Part shown: piece by piece, positions 30,308 to 42,620 of the stretch
Layout of the letters: each line of letters begins with the position of its first letter
How positions within the stretch are numbered: the first letter of the stretch is position 1
DNA from: Ancylostoma caninum
Lineage: Eukaryota; Nematoda; Chromadorea; Rhabditida; Ancylostomatidae
Assembly (NCBI GenBank): GCA_037903475.1
Contig: JBAJFG010000301.1
Location: 682,001-746,000 of the forward strand
Length of the DNA: 64,000 bases
Direction of reading: 5' to 3'
Made by a program: the position numbers and the translations under genes
Notes under the pieces: model-generated
Seen by the model: the letters and a program-made list of their open reading frames with translations, nothing else
Databases searched by the model: none
Told to the model about the DNA's origin: nothing

Positions 30308-31250
30308 ATGCTTCCAGAGTCCGCAAAAAGCTCACCCGATGGGGGATCGACGCTCACAGTAGATGAATGTCTAGTCTATACAATAATTTGGTTAAATGAT
30401 TTCTTCCACCCGCCGCTGAATTTTTGGTTGGACGATGAGCTGAAGAACGGAAGCAGGTTGGTTCTTTAGAAATGTCTACTCTGTGAGCCTAATCTTCATC
30501 GATAAAAGCTTCCTTGTGCTAATGTGTTTGAATATGTTTAGAGTATCCCGTAAAATAAACACGGATGATAAATATCCGCACGCGTTATGTGTATGATCTG
30601 ACAGATTTTCAGGTTCTAATAAAGAAACAGGAGACAAGTCCAGCAAGCAAAAGTGCTTAGATCAATAAATTACAATTACATCCATTTAGCAAGAGGAACC
30701 GAAGCAAAACTGACTCTAGAACTTGACTGTAACGCTAAAAACATCTGGAGGTCATTCCACGCTGGCGAAGCCATCTCGTTTACGCGACCACTTTGTCCAA
30801 ATCAAATTGTTAGATCCATAAAAGGAGTTCCAACGAGCGCAGCAATAATGGCAGTGTTTTCATCGTGAGCAAAAGAAGAAAGATAATATTTGCGACGGAA
30901 AATTCCAGCTAAGTACATCCAGGCAGTGAAGTAGGCTCAAAAAAAAACTTCGAAAACTTTCTTTCCGCAGAAATTTAGAGCGGCACAAAGGGATAAGCTC
31001 ACGGCCTTCGGATGAAAAGACTTCAAAGGCGATGCGAGAAACATTTGAGGGAGAAGTGAAGAAAGTGCAGCAGCAAATTCCCATTGGTCGTGATGAGTTT
31101 CTTAATGCCGATGAGTCAGACAACGAATGCGATGCCTGGAATTCAGCTATATTGTCGTTGGGGGAAAATCAAACGCAGGCCAATAACGAGGAAGTGATGG
31201 ATGCGCCCTTGTATCTGTGCATTCTTTATGATCGAAGGATGACGTTCTAG
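30308..31250 (+). CDS. Small two-exon gene, 142 aa, function unknown
   Basis: Exon 1 is 30308-30456 (ATG, ends in phase 2 at AGCAG|GTTGGT) and exon 2 is 30971-31250 (CTTTCCGCAG acceptor, TAG at 31248-31250); the phases agree. A further acceptor (GATTGCAG) about 25 bases before the ATG could be a trans-splice site, and AATAAA lies at 31280-31285. The protein starts MLPESAKSSPDGGSTLTVDE, continues with VYTIIWLNDFFHPPLNFWLD, then a charged middle (MRETFEGEVKKVQQQIPIG) and an acidic stretch (LNADESDNECDAW), and ends CILYDRRMTF. No signal peptide, membrane segment or known motif is evident. It is probably a small cytoplasmic or nuclear protein. I do not recognise the family. Extra exons inside the 514-base intron are possible. 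Confidence 0.55.
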
Positions 31251-31279
31251 ATGCACGTTTCACTCTGCATTGATTAATT

Positions 31280-31285
31280 GAATAA
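31280..31285 (+). terminator. Poly(A) signal AATAAA of the 30.3-kb gene
   Basis: AATAAA begins 30 bases after the TAG stop and is followed by further A/T-rich AATAAA-like copies. Position and sequence fit a nematode cleavage and polyadenylation signal for the plus-strand gene. Confidence 0.5.
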
Positions 31286-31683
31286 ATAAACAAGTAAATA
31301 AATAACAAATGCATTGGTGATTGTGATATAGCCAGAATATCAATCGCTTTGAAATGAGGTTGTTAGTCCTTCTAAACTTAGAAGTATTCTTCGCGACTAC
31401 TTTAGATCTAAAAATCACCCTTTAAGTATGCCAAAAGGATGTTAGAAGGCAACAATTCAATGAGCAAGGACAATCAATCGATATAAAACAGAAAGTCGAA
31501 GCCAAATTGTCCAATGAAATCATTAAAAAAGTGGTTTAAAGATGACAAAAGCGCAAAAGAGAGAAAATACTTTGGCAAAAAGGAAAAAAGTGAGGCAAGC
31601 AATAGGGAGTGACTGTCACATTCCCAAATTTGAAGGAGACGTAAGTGATCGGGAGCCGGCCGCATACGCATGACACTCTGGGG

Positions 31684-31780
31684 CCGCATGCATCACAGAG
31701 ACTACCCAGGGTAAACGTGTTAGCACCACACAAATTTGCGAGGGTAACACGAGCGGCAAAACGTTTACCCTGGGTAGTTC
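31684..31780. repeat. Foldback repeat, family F copy 1 (TTTACCCTGGGTAA core)
   Basis: Left arm ATGCATCACAGAGACTACCC followed by AGGGTAAACGTGTTAGCA; right arm AAACGTTTACCCTGGGTAGT. The arms are inverted copies of each other around a short centre. No coding potential. This is one of roughly a dozen related units between 31.7 and 53.2 kb. Confidence 0.75.
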
Positions 31781-31822
31781 CGGATCCTGATCAAGAAACA
31801 TCATCTTGATCAGGATCCGGAA
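31778..31822. repeat. Perfect 18-bp inverted repeat with 9-base loop
   Basis: TTCCGGATCCTGATCAAG at 31778-31795 is perfectly complementary to 31805-31822, with a 9-base loop. It directly adjoins the right arm of family F copy 1 and is followed by ATTACCCGGGG, so the whole may be a nested or duplicated palindrome. Confidence 0.85.
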
Positions 31823-33201
31823 TTACCCGGGGCAGCAAAAATCTGTGACGATGAAGTTCATTTCGAAATGTAGGCCGCTCGCTTCTTTGGCTCACATCCG
31901 CCAGAATTCTAGTCCGAATGTACCGAGAAGCTATAGTGTGTTCCGCCGTGGACAGGATCTCGAAAGAGGTTAGAGAAAATGGAACGTCCGAAAACATGTG
32001 ATAGACAGCGATGCGACTAATAGACAACGATGCGACTAATTACAAGCTGGATGTGAAGCGCTGCACCCGGGACTGCGAAATGCTACATCTTTTCCCCATG
32101 ATCGAGAGGACAGTTCACGTTACCGAGAATTTGGTGCTGGAACCCAATATACTCGTCGGGGAGCATAGCATCCTGTAACGTCGCGGCCAGCGATATCGAT
32201 CCCGGTACTCATCGATTTTGAGTGAAGCGTCGTGGCGTCGTTACTGCGCAAGCAACCGGTAATCGATAACTATCGAAATCATTGTCGCCCTACAGTGATT
32301 CACGGTGTTACACATCCTGTGGCATCTCATTACATGGGGCTTGCAGAAGTTGCGATTTTCCTCGCAAATGTTGAGCTCTTGTGACTTCTGATAAAGAAAA
32401 AAACATCTGAAATGTGGGAATAATCATTGGAGCCTCTACTACAGATAGCAAATACATGCATTTACGCATATTTATTACGCTGTTTAAGGCAGACGTTAAA
32501 AATTAATTACCATTACATGCTAGTAAAAATCAGTATTAACATTCCTTTCAATGCAATCATGGCGAGTTAAAACTGAAACTGCGTCATTAATTTGTTAGAA
32601 GGTAGTTATCCTAGAGATGGCAAATGTTTTGGAAGTAGCAAGAGAGTTTATAGTAGGCGCCTTAGTAGGTACTATTATTGTTAATATTCAGTTGTTATTA
32701 AGCATGAAAGACGTCAGAAAATAGATAGATTTTGTTAGAGAATGTGTGTGCCGCATAAAGGCTTGCATGCGTGCGCGTCACGGCTTCGAGCGTGATAGAT
32801 GAGCGCCTGTGGCGAACAGCAAGGCGACATACTATAAACAAGGTTGTGACGCTCTTCGCCGATGAAATTTATTGACCATAACAATGAAGTAGCACATAGT
32901 AAAGTGGCTGCAGAACCATGAAGATGAATCCTAGGATCAGTAGCAATTAAAGTCCAAAGAAACTCTAACAATACCCTATCCCCAGACAGTTAAAGTGGGC
33001 GGCCCGCGACTTAAATGTGGTACCTGGCGACTCGAGGCCCCTATTCTGAGGGAGGCCTGATACCGGACGATTCGCTACCCTTGAAATTTTACCTAGGCGA
33101 GCCGTTGTCAAAGAATTGTCTGAAACAAAAAAAGTCAGGGTCCGAATCCCATGAACAAGTTTTCTGACCACATCCGGAACTTGCTCGACCGAAAGCTTGA
33201 T

Positions 33202-33348
33202 GACAACTTGCTTTCGCCCTTTCTTGTCGAGAAGTTGTCGGCCAAAAGCTTGTGGACGAGTTGCAAACTTAATGACTGACTGCTTAGCAAGTTGAGGACA
33301 AGCTAGAGGCGACAACTTGTCGGCAAGAAAGGGCAAAAGCAAGTTGTC
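33202..33348. repeat. 147-bp foldback with 39-bp arms
   Basis: The left arm 33202-33240 starts GACAACTTGCTTTCGCCCTT; the right arm 33310-33348 is its complement with about three mismatches. The 69-base loop contains further AAGTTG/CAACTT words. No open frame of note. It resembles a non-autonomous foldback element. Confidence 0.75.
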
Positions 33349-34587
33349 AACGAGCTCCGGGTCAGGTGCGATGAGACAAATTGTTTCAGGGATGCTGAAA
33401 ACTAAAGAATCAATGAATGAGTTGATTTTTCTAAGCTCGGTCAGCCATCAGCGGGCGACCCACGGCGGCGTTTACCCAGCCGCTGATGGGAACGAGGGTA
33501 GCCCGCCCCGAGTGTCGATCATCATTTGAATCCATGAAAAACGCTATGTGAACCCCCAGATTATATGTGGTTTGTGAGCGATTTAACTATGTATAACGAA
33601 ACCAGTTCTGGTAATATAGGGCTGGACGTAATTGCAGAAGATCAATAAAATTCTGCGCAGTAAGTTATTGAAACGCAGACGTTTCGGTGCGAGAATTACA
33701 TTTCGCCGACGTGCCTGCCTTGACTTCCAGGCACTTTCGATCAAAGCTTGAAATGGTTTTCTTTTTCGACTGCTGCCAAAAACACGGTCAATAGAAGCCG
33801 GAATGCGCGTACGAATTTCGTGATGCCACAGGGAATATAGCAGACGCACAGCCACACGTTAATGATTTCGCGTATCGGATGGAATAACAAATGAGGCGCG
33901 AGCCACACGACGACGACCGACCCGCGACCGACCCCTCATCATTTGGGTGTACACCAACGATGGCGATGTCATTCAAATCGATTACAAACGAATGTCGAGA
34001 GATTGGCTGGGCGTTTTTTACCCAGATCAATACAGGGTAATGTTTTTGTCCGAAAATGCACTGCGGACAAATTGTGTTCGAGATCGTAGTGAGAATACGG
34101 GGAGTTTTCGAATGCAAATCGTTCCAGCGATAAGCAATTATCTCAGATTCGAAAATGGAGCAACAACGCTAGAACAAAGCTCAAATCTGGAAATTTGTAA
34201 GAAAAAGGAACTAAGTTAGAGAGCAAGGCTTTTTCAAGAAGAAAATGGAAAAGAGTAATTATATAAATTGCAAACCAGTTTCAGCAATACCCAAAGAAGA
34301 AAAGAGAGAGAGAGAAAAAAAAAGCAATGATTTTTTGCGCCACATAAGAACGACCCTTTTTGTATTGGAATTCCGTACGCTGTCCTGCGAGGAACTGGTA
34401 AATGCCTGGAGGGCAGCAGTACTAACGAATAATGAAAAGAAGGAGTAAAGAAAGAAAATAAGTGCTCCACAGCTTCCCAATCTTCAACTCACTCAAATTC
34501 TGTGCTGGAGAAAAGGCAATGCGAGCGAGAACTGGTCCCCGATGAGTCATCACCTTTCAGATGCTTCTACGTTATCCCTGGGCTAGG

Positions 34588-34690
34588 ATGCGTGAATAAG
34601 ATTACCCTGGGTAAACGTGTCATCGCCTAGAATTTGCTCCGTGATTTGGTGGGTATTAAGTACTTACTTGGGGTAATCTCAATGATGCAT
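34588..34690. repeat. Foldback repeat, family F copy 2
   Basis: Left part GATTACCCTGGGTAAACGTG, right part TTGGGGTAATCTCAATGATG followed by CAT. The outer ends are the GATGCGT/GATGCAT words typical of the family, in inverted orientation. Confidence 0.7.
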
Positions 34691-34780
34691 ACCGGCCTTG
34701 AATTCTGTCTCAGGGAATAAACAAGAGAGGACGCTGCTAAAGGAAAATTTTGAAGGAAAGTGAATAACTCCTCGGGCCGC

Positions 34781-34885
34781 ACACATCACTGGGATAACGC
34801 AGACTGAATGTGTTGACATCCCTGATTTACCGATAGTTAACATAGGCGTCAGCACTTTTACCCTGGGTAATCCCAATTATGCATC
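34781..34885. repeat. Foldback repeat, family F copy 3
   Basis: Begins GGCCGCACACATCACTGGGA and ends TTTACCCTGGGTAATCCC followed by AATTATGCATCC. The left arm is more diverged than the right. Confidence 0.65.
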
Positions 34886-36719
34886 CAAGCACCCAGTTTC
34901 AAAATAATATATGGGGCAGTCTCAAGACGATCTCAAGTAAAGGTAAGATAGACGAGAGAGAAAGAAGAACTGGAAGAAGTTTTGTCGAAAAAAAAATTTC
35001 AATTCAAAGTTTCAGGATTACTACGCATGAACTGGCCAAATTTCACTACAATTTTCGGAAGCCCTAATGCGAACTAGAGAACACCAATATTCTGAGATGA
35101 TGCGAGAACTGGTCCTCGAGTGAAGATCAACCCAAGACCAGTTAAAATGCGCTTACACCACGAGACGTAGCGAAAGTGAGAGGTAGAGATATAATGAGGT
35201 ACTATGAAGCTTGATTGAAGACAGGAACCTGATGAGGAATTGCGAAGAAAAGTTCTCGGCCCGCCAAGAAGAATTCTCTCTGGCCGATTTTGGAACAGTG
35301 GGTGATCTCAAAAGGATGTAGCGGTACGTACAATGGAAAATAAGAGTGAATAGCAAGAAAAAAACTGTAAGGGAACAGAAATAATTAAAACTGACATGAA
35401 AAAAAACTTACTACAAAGAAAACGATCTGCCCAGATACCTGCTTTCCGAAGCATGAACGAGAACGGGGTCTCAAAATTTCTAAAATTTGGAAGTGTTCCA
35501 TATGCTGCACATCCTCTGGAAGTTCGTGGCAATGCAAAGTAAAAAAAAACTCCCAAAATTACTGTCAAGTAGACTGATTGACGCGATTCCACGTCCTCTT
35601 AACTAATCAGCTGTCATTTTGCAGGAATCTTCCAGTAGATGGGCTGATAATCACTGACACTGCCCAAAGGAATGTGAAAGTGCATGCTACGACTGATCTT
35701 TTCAGGAATGTGAATTCCTGTGAAATGGAGATAGCGGCAAAACTCAAAGAAAAAAAAAGAATAGAGTGGGAAACAACGAGAAAGGAGAGATGGCCAAAAA
35801 AGCTAGTAGAAATAGCGTGAAGAATTGCAGCTTATTGGAGTAACAGCGTGAAGCCTGAGATGATTACATGATTTTGCACGGAACACTGTGTTGACAGAGA
35901 CGCATTGAGGCAGAACATGCATCATCGATGAACACTTATCCTGCTTTGCCGACAAAACTAACACTAAAGAACGATATCGGCATTTTGTCCGATTGATTGG
36001 AGGACATTAGCGGCGCTACGGGTGCTCGGAAATTCCCCCTGCCTCGCTCCTCGCTAACCTCGAGGTTTGGGAGGGTAGAATGAGGCAAAAAGCTGCCATA
36101 CATATTAAGAAGTGCATAGTTTTTCTACTAGAAAAAGGGCACTCACTCACGCATGTCGGGCAGATGCGCCTTGCAAAAAGGATCCAATTAACCCGTCCCT
36201 CCGGGTAGAAGTGCAAGGTTGTTTTGGGATCATTGCACGATTAATGAAAAGAGCGGAGCGTGAAGTTCAGTGGTATCTTCCCTGCGGGCGCATTCATGAG
36301 CATTCTTGGGAAGATTGTAGATTTCCCGCAAAAGAAGCGATTCCACTGAAGAATTGGTGTTTAAAAAAGTGAAACCTTTAGATCTATTTGGGTCCCGCTT
36401 ACCCGCTTGCAGTAAGAGCAGGAAAGGACCGTACCCTTTTCGCTTCCCATAAACACTCCTAGTTACCCACCAAGGTAAAAATGCAGCCGATGACCGACCA
36501 GGTGGACGACCAGTAGCAAACCCATGGATGTTCTCGGGAATGCCCCCCCCCCTATTCTCACCCGACGTGGATGGTTTTTTTTTGGAAAGACTTGATGAAT
36601 TTTTTTAACGCCTAACCAGCTTCAGCCGGGAACCATCGACTGTTGACAGAAATGGTGAAATCTGTCAAACCCTGCTCCAGAAACTCGTCCACTCTGGAAC
36701 AGGTGACTTTTCCAGGAGA

Positions 36720-36840
36720 GGTATTGAGCGTTATTCTTGAAGTGGACGGCGAGGTCGACCTCTGTGATTGACCAATTGGATGGATCGACCAATCGCAGAG
36801 CTAAGCTGCTCCGCTCTTTCCAGGTATAACGCTCCATACC
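36720..36840. mobile_element. Palindromic miniature element, family P copy 2
   Basis: Left end GGTATTGAGCGTTATTCTTG, right end CAGGTATAACGCTCCATACC (complementary), with inner arms TGTGATTGACC and GACCAATCGCA. Same plan and length class as the copies at 3.3, 49.6 and 56.8 kb. Confidence 0.75.
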
Positions 36841-36899
36841 GTAAATCCTGCCACTACATTAGGGCAGAAGCAGACAGAGTTTCCAGGGCCTGGCTGAAC

Positions 36900-37200
36900 C
36901 ATTAGAGCAATGGGTAATCTACCCATTGGTATGAGTACCGACGGGTAGCAACTAGGTGGCACAGACTAAGGCACGTAGGGGTAAACATATTGACGGGTGT
37001 CAAGTAAAAGGTAAACTTGAGTAGGTTAACACGTTTACCATGGGTAACCTTAAAGATGCATTCTAGCCTAGTATTATTGGGCCGGATGCTAATGCTAAAG
37101 GGTGGGTAACCTCACACCCATGTGCGTTATTACCAGATGAAGGGTAAACCAGGGTACGTTAACACATTTGCCATGGGGAGTCCCAGTGACACATCAGGGC
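36900..37200. repeat. Foldback repeat, family F copies 4-5
   Basis: Contains GTTAACACGTTTACCATGGG at about 37026-37045 followed by TAACCTTAAAGATGCAT, then a second diverged unit ending GTTAACACATTTGCCATGGG and AGTCCCAGTGACACATC. Two adjacent, decayed copies. Confidence 0.65.
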
Positions 37201-38714
37201 CAAATATTGGGATGTTGTGCATTGAAATCCGGAAAAATTTACATTTTTCTGCAACTTTCTTTTGAATCCCGAAAAAAAAAACAATAGTACTCATAAAAAC
37301 ATGACTCTTTTTAGATATGCCCAGTCCTCTCTCCGCAGTAACCAGTATAAAGGGGTGGAATATCTTTTCATTAGTAATCTTTTAATCATTTTAGGAGTTA
37401 TTTTCTCGGTGGATGTCCTCTTATCAGCAAAAAATTATGGAACTTCCTTTCTTTTTCGACCACGCGGAAGTTTTGGAAGTTCTTCAACCATGTAGAATTT
37501 AGCTAAAATTAAGTCCCTAGTGAGCGCTAACGCATGCAAGCCCGGATGCTCCTAAAAAGGATAACGTATGCACGCCCAACCCACATCATTAGCTCCTATT
37601 CGACTGAAACCTTGCCGTTAAAGGGAAATGATGAAACAGCGCTGTTTGTCACGGATCGGAACGAGACGAGATCCATTGTGAGCATGACTCATTTCGTACT
37701 CTTGTTTTGCACGCCTGGTAATGCACCGGATTTCCCAGCCGCAGATGGGCAGCCGTGGACTGACGGGGCCAGTTTCAGACCGTTCCAACGGCAAAAAAAC
37801 CGAGGTGATGCACAGAAACAGGGCCACATATCGGCTGAGAATTTCCTAAACTGATGAAGCTAAGCCCCACAGAACTCCGTGAATACGAAAGAAGGAGCTT
37901 AGTCGTTGGACGAAGCACGAAGTCGCCTCGACGCGAGCGCGGCGGCACTCGTGCTTCAAGCACCTGCACGAGTTCTGTTGACTTATCGGGTCTCAACTCG
38001 AACATACATATCAGAGCATCAAAGGAGTCTGATCAAAAGTCGACGGAACGTGAGCGGAGATGGAGATAAGTGCTGAGCCGAGATATGGCCGAGAAATCGA
38101 GGATCCTGGAAAAAAAATCCGAAAAAAAATTAGCTGTCGGGGACAAAAAGCATGATAGAGTTTTGGGAAAATCAATTTTCTGGATTTTTCTGGATGAAAA
38201 GGAACCAAGGTGGTAAAAAACTAAATATCGATGAAATCCAGTAAAAGAAGTAGCTTCCATCCCAGACTCATAAGTCGCAGGTACTCCATCACAGAAGGAA
38301 TAAGTGGATACGAGCTTTCCCAGGACCAGGATAACGGCATGGACGGATGACGGAGTGGGCAAAATTGACCAGTTAACAGTTTGACCGATGACCGAACACA
38401 GACACTACTCATCGTTGATGGCTAGAATGAAAGAACGGCGATGCTGTAAAGAAAATGTGCTTATTGATCGGATGCGATAGACGAAGCAGATGTTTACCAC
38501 TTTGATATGTCGCATTTGCGTCGAAGAATGGCAAGCGCCTAAGAAATGACATGAGGCTGAGTAATATCGATGGCAAGCACATCAATTATTCGCTAACGTT
38601 CCTACTTAGCCGCGGAGGGATTGCAATTGGCCACACCCACTCCACCTACATGATAAGACATTAAGTTTATTATCATTTTGGTATACATACATGTATGTTC
38701 TCTCATTTCAGGGC

Positions 38715-38955
38715 CCGAATGCATCATTTAGGCATTCACAATAACGTGTCGACTCCACAGAGATGCATGGTTGAGGTTCATTGAGGTTACTCAGGGTAAA
38801 GGTATTGACTCCCGTGCTGGAGATGGGTAAGTTTGTGCAGTGTTAACACGTTTACCCCGGGTGATCTCAACGCTGCATAGAGCCCAGTGGTAATGACGGG
38901 GGAATTTATGGGTGTTAAAAATTCACCGTGGGTAAACTCAACCATGCATCTAGCC
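38715..38955. repeat. Foldback repeat, family F copies 6-7
   Basis: Contains GTTAACACGTTTACCCCGGG with TGATCTCAACGCTGCAT, and a further unit ACCGTGGGTAAACTCAACCA with TGCATC. Inverted words (GAATGCATCATT, GGTTACTCAGGGTAAAGG) occur at the left side. Confidence 0.65.
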
Positions 38956-41366
38956 TCAGCTGAGGTAAAGGGTAAGGATTGGTTTATATGCCCATGACAA
39001 CAAAGCAATTAAAATTTCAGTACATTTTTAATTGTAATTGTATTTACAGAGAATTTTGGAAACCGTTGCCGCAGTCTTTGATGATTTCGAGAAAAGGTAG
39101 TGGACAGAGAAGGGAGTCACAGGTAAGAACCAGACTACACAAAATTCATTCCCCCAGGCCATACTGATGAGGTTACAGACACAAAAGCAGAGGCGTGGCC
39201 TCGCTCAGCGACTAACATCTGCTCCGGCATGATTGGATGGTCTCACCGAGAGTTAGAGGGAGCAGACAACGACAGGAATTGTCCCAGCCATCCTTTAGTA
39301 GCATAAATGGAGAACGTACCCCTGCGGAAAAGGCAAAAATTGCTTAAAAAGCCCCGCATTAGCTCTATCAACCTAGTTTTCCAGTTCTTGAGAAATTCGC
39401 CCGCAAGCAAGAAAAGGTTACGCCGCAACTTGCGGCTTGACCACTATAAATATTAACAAATGTTATTCCCGAAGAAAAAAGGTGAAACAACCAGCTGTGT
39501 TGCCAGTGTCAATATTCGAGGCCGAGCTCAACACGTTCCTGGGAAAACAATACGGCGATTACGAATTTTATGGGCAAGAATGCGCACATAAAACATCGAA
39601 AGAACGATAAGAAGAAAACTATAAACTGAAAATCCATAACTGGTGAGAGATGGAACGGTCACATCAGCATAGATGAGAGAGTTCTCAAGCGATGCCTAGG
39701 GGATGAGGTGTTGCGAAATTTCCCAAAGATTCCGTTTCTATGTTTCTTTTACAAATTTTTATCACAGTGTTAGTTTACATTTATTTATTCTTTATTTGTT
39801 ATTCGTTATTTCTTGTTCCATTGATTATTCATTTACTATATATTCACACAGTTCCACTTATGTGCGAAGGCAACAAAAAGATCAAAATCTTGAGAAAGGA
39901 TCAATATCGTAGTCGTGCACGAATGTTTATACTGTTAACGCGCGAGACCAAGCGGGTCTGCGCCGCCAAGTAGTCAGACATTAGAGAAGGCTCAAAAAGG
40001 ATAACTATTATGTAAAATCATTTTTTATTTTCTCCTAATGTTTTTAGATTCACTGACACAAGCAGTGAGAGCACCTGCAAGAGTGTATAGAACGCAGACG
40101 GTGAGAGAAGCACTCCTGCAATGCCTCGTCGCCGCCGCTGCGCCAATCGATAATTGATGAATAATATGAAACATCAAAGAAGGCGAAAACATCTACTTCT
40201 CAGCACAGTCCCCAGCAAAAATTATGTGAGGGCTGTCCCTTGAAAAGTGGTTTTCAAGAAAAAGAATGACAAAAATGCGAGAGGACAGACATGCAAAGTA
40301 GCGACCACAATTCATTTTCCATGAAAAGATAGGGAGCAGAAGAGTTTAGGAGACGCAGACATCGATAGGAGGACGCACAAGCATAAATTAACACGTCAAT
40401 CAAGGTCAGAACAAGTACAAACCCCTTCTTCGAAGGTTACAAAGAGTACAGAACCTTGTAAAACTCGGCGGGCGTGGTCTACATTACGTCATCAACTTCT
40501 GTATCCGCGGACGAATCGCTACTAGCCGAACAATGCAGGTATGATTGAATGAAAAAACAAAATTCTTGCCAAGCGAGCGCGACAACTTTAAAAACGCTAT
40601 TATTCGTGCAAATTGGCAACGAATTGTCGTTCCACAGCGAACGTCCTTGTCGCGCGTCGCCTCACACAATCGCTTTGTGCGCACAGGTGGGTCCTGATGC
40701 GAAAACGCAACGAGATGTGAGCGACGGTAAACACGAAAATGATCATTTGGTGATAAAAACAATGAGAAAGCAGACGGGTCTGAGCCGGACAAAAGTCAAC
40801 GGAGCGTGCGTAAGCTGTGGTCTGTTGTTGATGCGGGCAGATGAGGTCGCTGGGAAATTTACTGGCCTAATTTTGAAGTGCGAGGACGACGAAAAAATGG
40901 GAAATGAAGGAGAAAATACGACAATGGTTGAGAATTAACTGGAGTAAATAATATGCCTAGTAAACAAATTTTTCTCAAAAGCCACTTGTAACCCTTTCGT
41001 ATTAGAACATTTTCTGGATATAAGTAGCTGAGTATTCCAAGGGTCAGGTCCAGAACCAGCCAGCCTCAGTTTCGTTTATAGCCGAAAAAAATGTAAATGC
41101 TCCAAAATTAAGAAATATCTCGCTAATCCTGGAAAAATATGGAGCCTTGGAAGCTAACACGAGGAGAAAATGGTCAGTACTGTGAGATTACTTCTACTTG
41201 GGTTCCTTTGATCCTAAAAATGGTTAAAAAGGTGGCATTTCGAAAAAATTGCATGGAATTCACTGAAAAATGGAAATCCTCAACTTCTTTCTCTTTTTTT
41301 AAATCAAAAGAGAAAGAAGCAAAGAGCAACAAAGCGTTTATGATTGGGTGTATTGGTATTGAGATA

Positions 41367-41401
<35 letters not shown>

Positions 41402-42299
41402 AAGAGAGAGAGACATTAAGCAGTTTTAGTCACACTGGAGGGGGGGGGGGGGGAAGGAGAGCAGAATTGTCAGAGAAATTACACAGAAAACTGCATAGAG
41501 AACTTGTTTATGAAATGAAATTTTATAGGACCTCATCTCATTAATATTTCAAATATTCCATGAAATATATGTACAATTATTGAAAAAAAAAACGAACTCG
41601 CATAATAGCGCCTGTTTGCGTCGCTGTTTAGGCGGCGACCCACGAATTTCTCCCACGCCCTCCCTGCACCTCACCACTCATGTGCGAGCGCCACTGACAG
41701 CCAGATAAAGAGACGACTGTAGTAGATCAAAACAGAATAAAATAAAAAAGTGAGAGAAGTGGAGAATGAAAGGAAGGAAAGAAGAGAAGTTTTCACCGAC
41801 TTGCAAAATTTTCCTTAGACAAGATCTGGTCTGGTCTTCATTAACATTCGATTCCTCTCAAATAACCATTCTCGCGACTGCATGGATTTGCACAAGAACT
41901 GCCAAAGATGAAACTAGGAAAATCGATTCAGGGTGAGCTAAGACTTTTTTTCATATAGAAATAGCAAAGGACTGAAGAATAAGGAAAAATTCAAAACGAC
42001 CCAGATATAGGTAGGAATTTTGACACAAAGTGATTTGCGATAATAGGCGGCTCTCATTCCCGGGTTGACCTCTCTGTTGAATTGAGAAGATGCGCAAGTT
42101 CCTGTGGTCCTCGAAATCCGGGAGCTATCCAGATTAGCATAAGCACAGAGCTTCTCCACAAAAGATAGTCTGTTTTTGGCACCTGTTCGACGTAAGAAAA
42201 ACTCCTTTGAGTGACAGCGATACGACATAGTTATACTAGCGGTTAGGCAAAAACTAAGCCCCCAAAAAAGAGGAATTTTCGGCGAGGTCGGTTTTTTGA
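38956..42299. other. Intergenic, simple repeats only
   Basis: No supported exon. Overlapping open frames at 40484-40938 exist on both strands without splice context or known motifs. Contains the GA-dinucleotide tract described separately. Confidence 0.45.
41367..41453. repeat. GA microsatellite and 14-G run
   Basis: An (AG)n tract with two AAAG interruptions runs from 41367 to 41413, followed by a run of 14 G at 41440-41453. Confidence 0.9.
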
Positions 42300-42620
42300 G
42301 AGAAGACGTGTTCTAGCCGCGGAAATCGTGTAATAGAGGTGGTGTGTGCGGGTTTTTCGGACCTCGTTGGTGCTCGTCGTCCGCCGTCTGCACTCTGTTC
42401 TGCTCCGTCGTCAATCACGTTCACATTCTTTCTCGTTCTTTCGCAGCGCTGCTGTGTGGCTGCTGACCGGCACCGACGTACACTTTTTGACAGCTGCTGT
42501 CGGCCCGCCGCCGCGCGCGAGCCGCCAGGTTCGTCGACCGGCGACGGGCATTTCACGTTCGAAACACTCGCGAAAGTGTGTGGGAACGTGCCGGGTGAGA
42601 ACCTGGGAGAAATCCTAGCA
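42300..42620 (+). promoter_or_regulatory. GC-rich patch with a candidate ATG-free 5' exon
   Basis: Very GC-rich DNA (GGCCCGCCGCCGCGCGCGAG) in AT-rich surroundings. A good acceptor (TTCTTTCGCAG) ends at 42446 and donors lie at 42529 (CCAG|GTTCGT) and 42595 (CCGG|GTGAGA). The stretch 42447-42594 contains no ATG, as expected for a 5' untranslated exon. The downstream coding exons were not identified. Both strands have open frames here, so it could also be an exon on the opposite strand. Confidence 0.3.

Noticed and set aside
33120..33160. GGTCCGAATCCC resembling a tRNA B box
   Set aside because: No A box at the right distance and no cloverleaf can be drawn around it.
33583..34219. Overlapping frames on both strands, including IQIDYKRMSRDWLGVFYPDQ on plus
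   Set aside because: The composition is protein-like, but no start, acceptor chain or family is clear; it may be old transposon sequence.
40484..40938. Overlapping frames of 102 and 129 codons on opposite strands
   Set aside because: Neither has a recognisable motif, splice chain or poly(A) signal; both-strand openness argues for chance.
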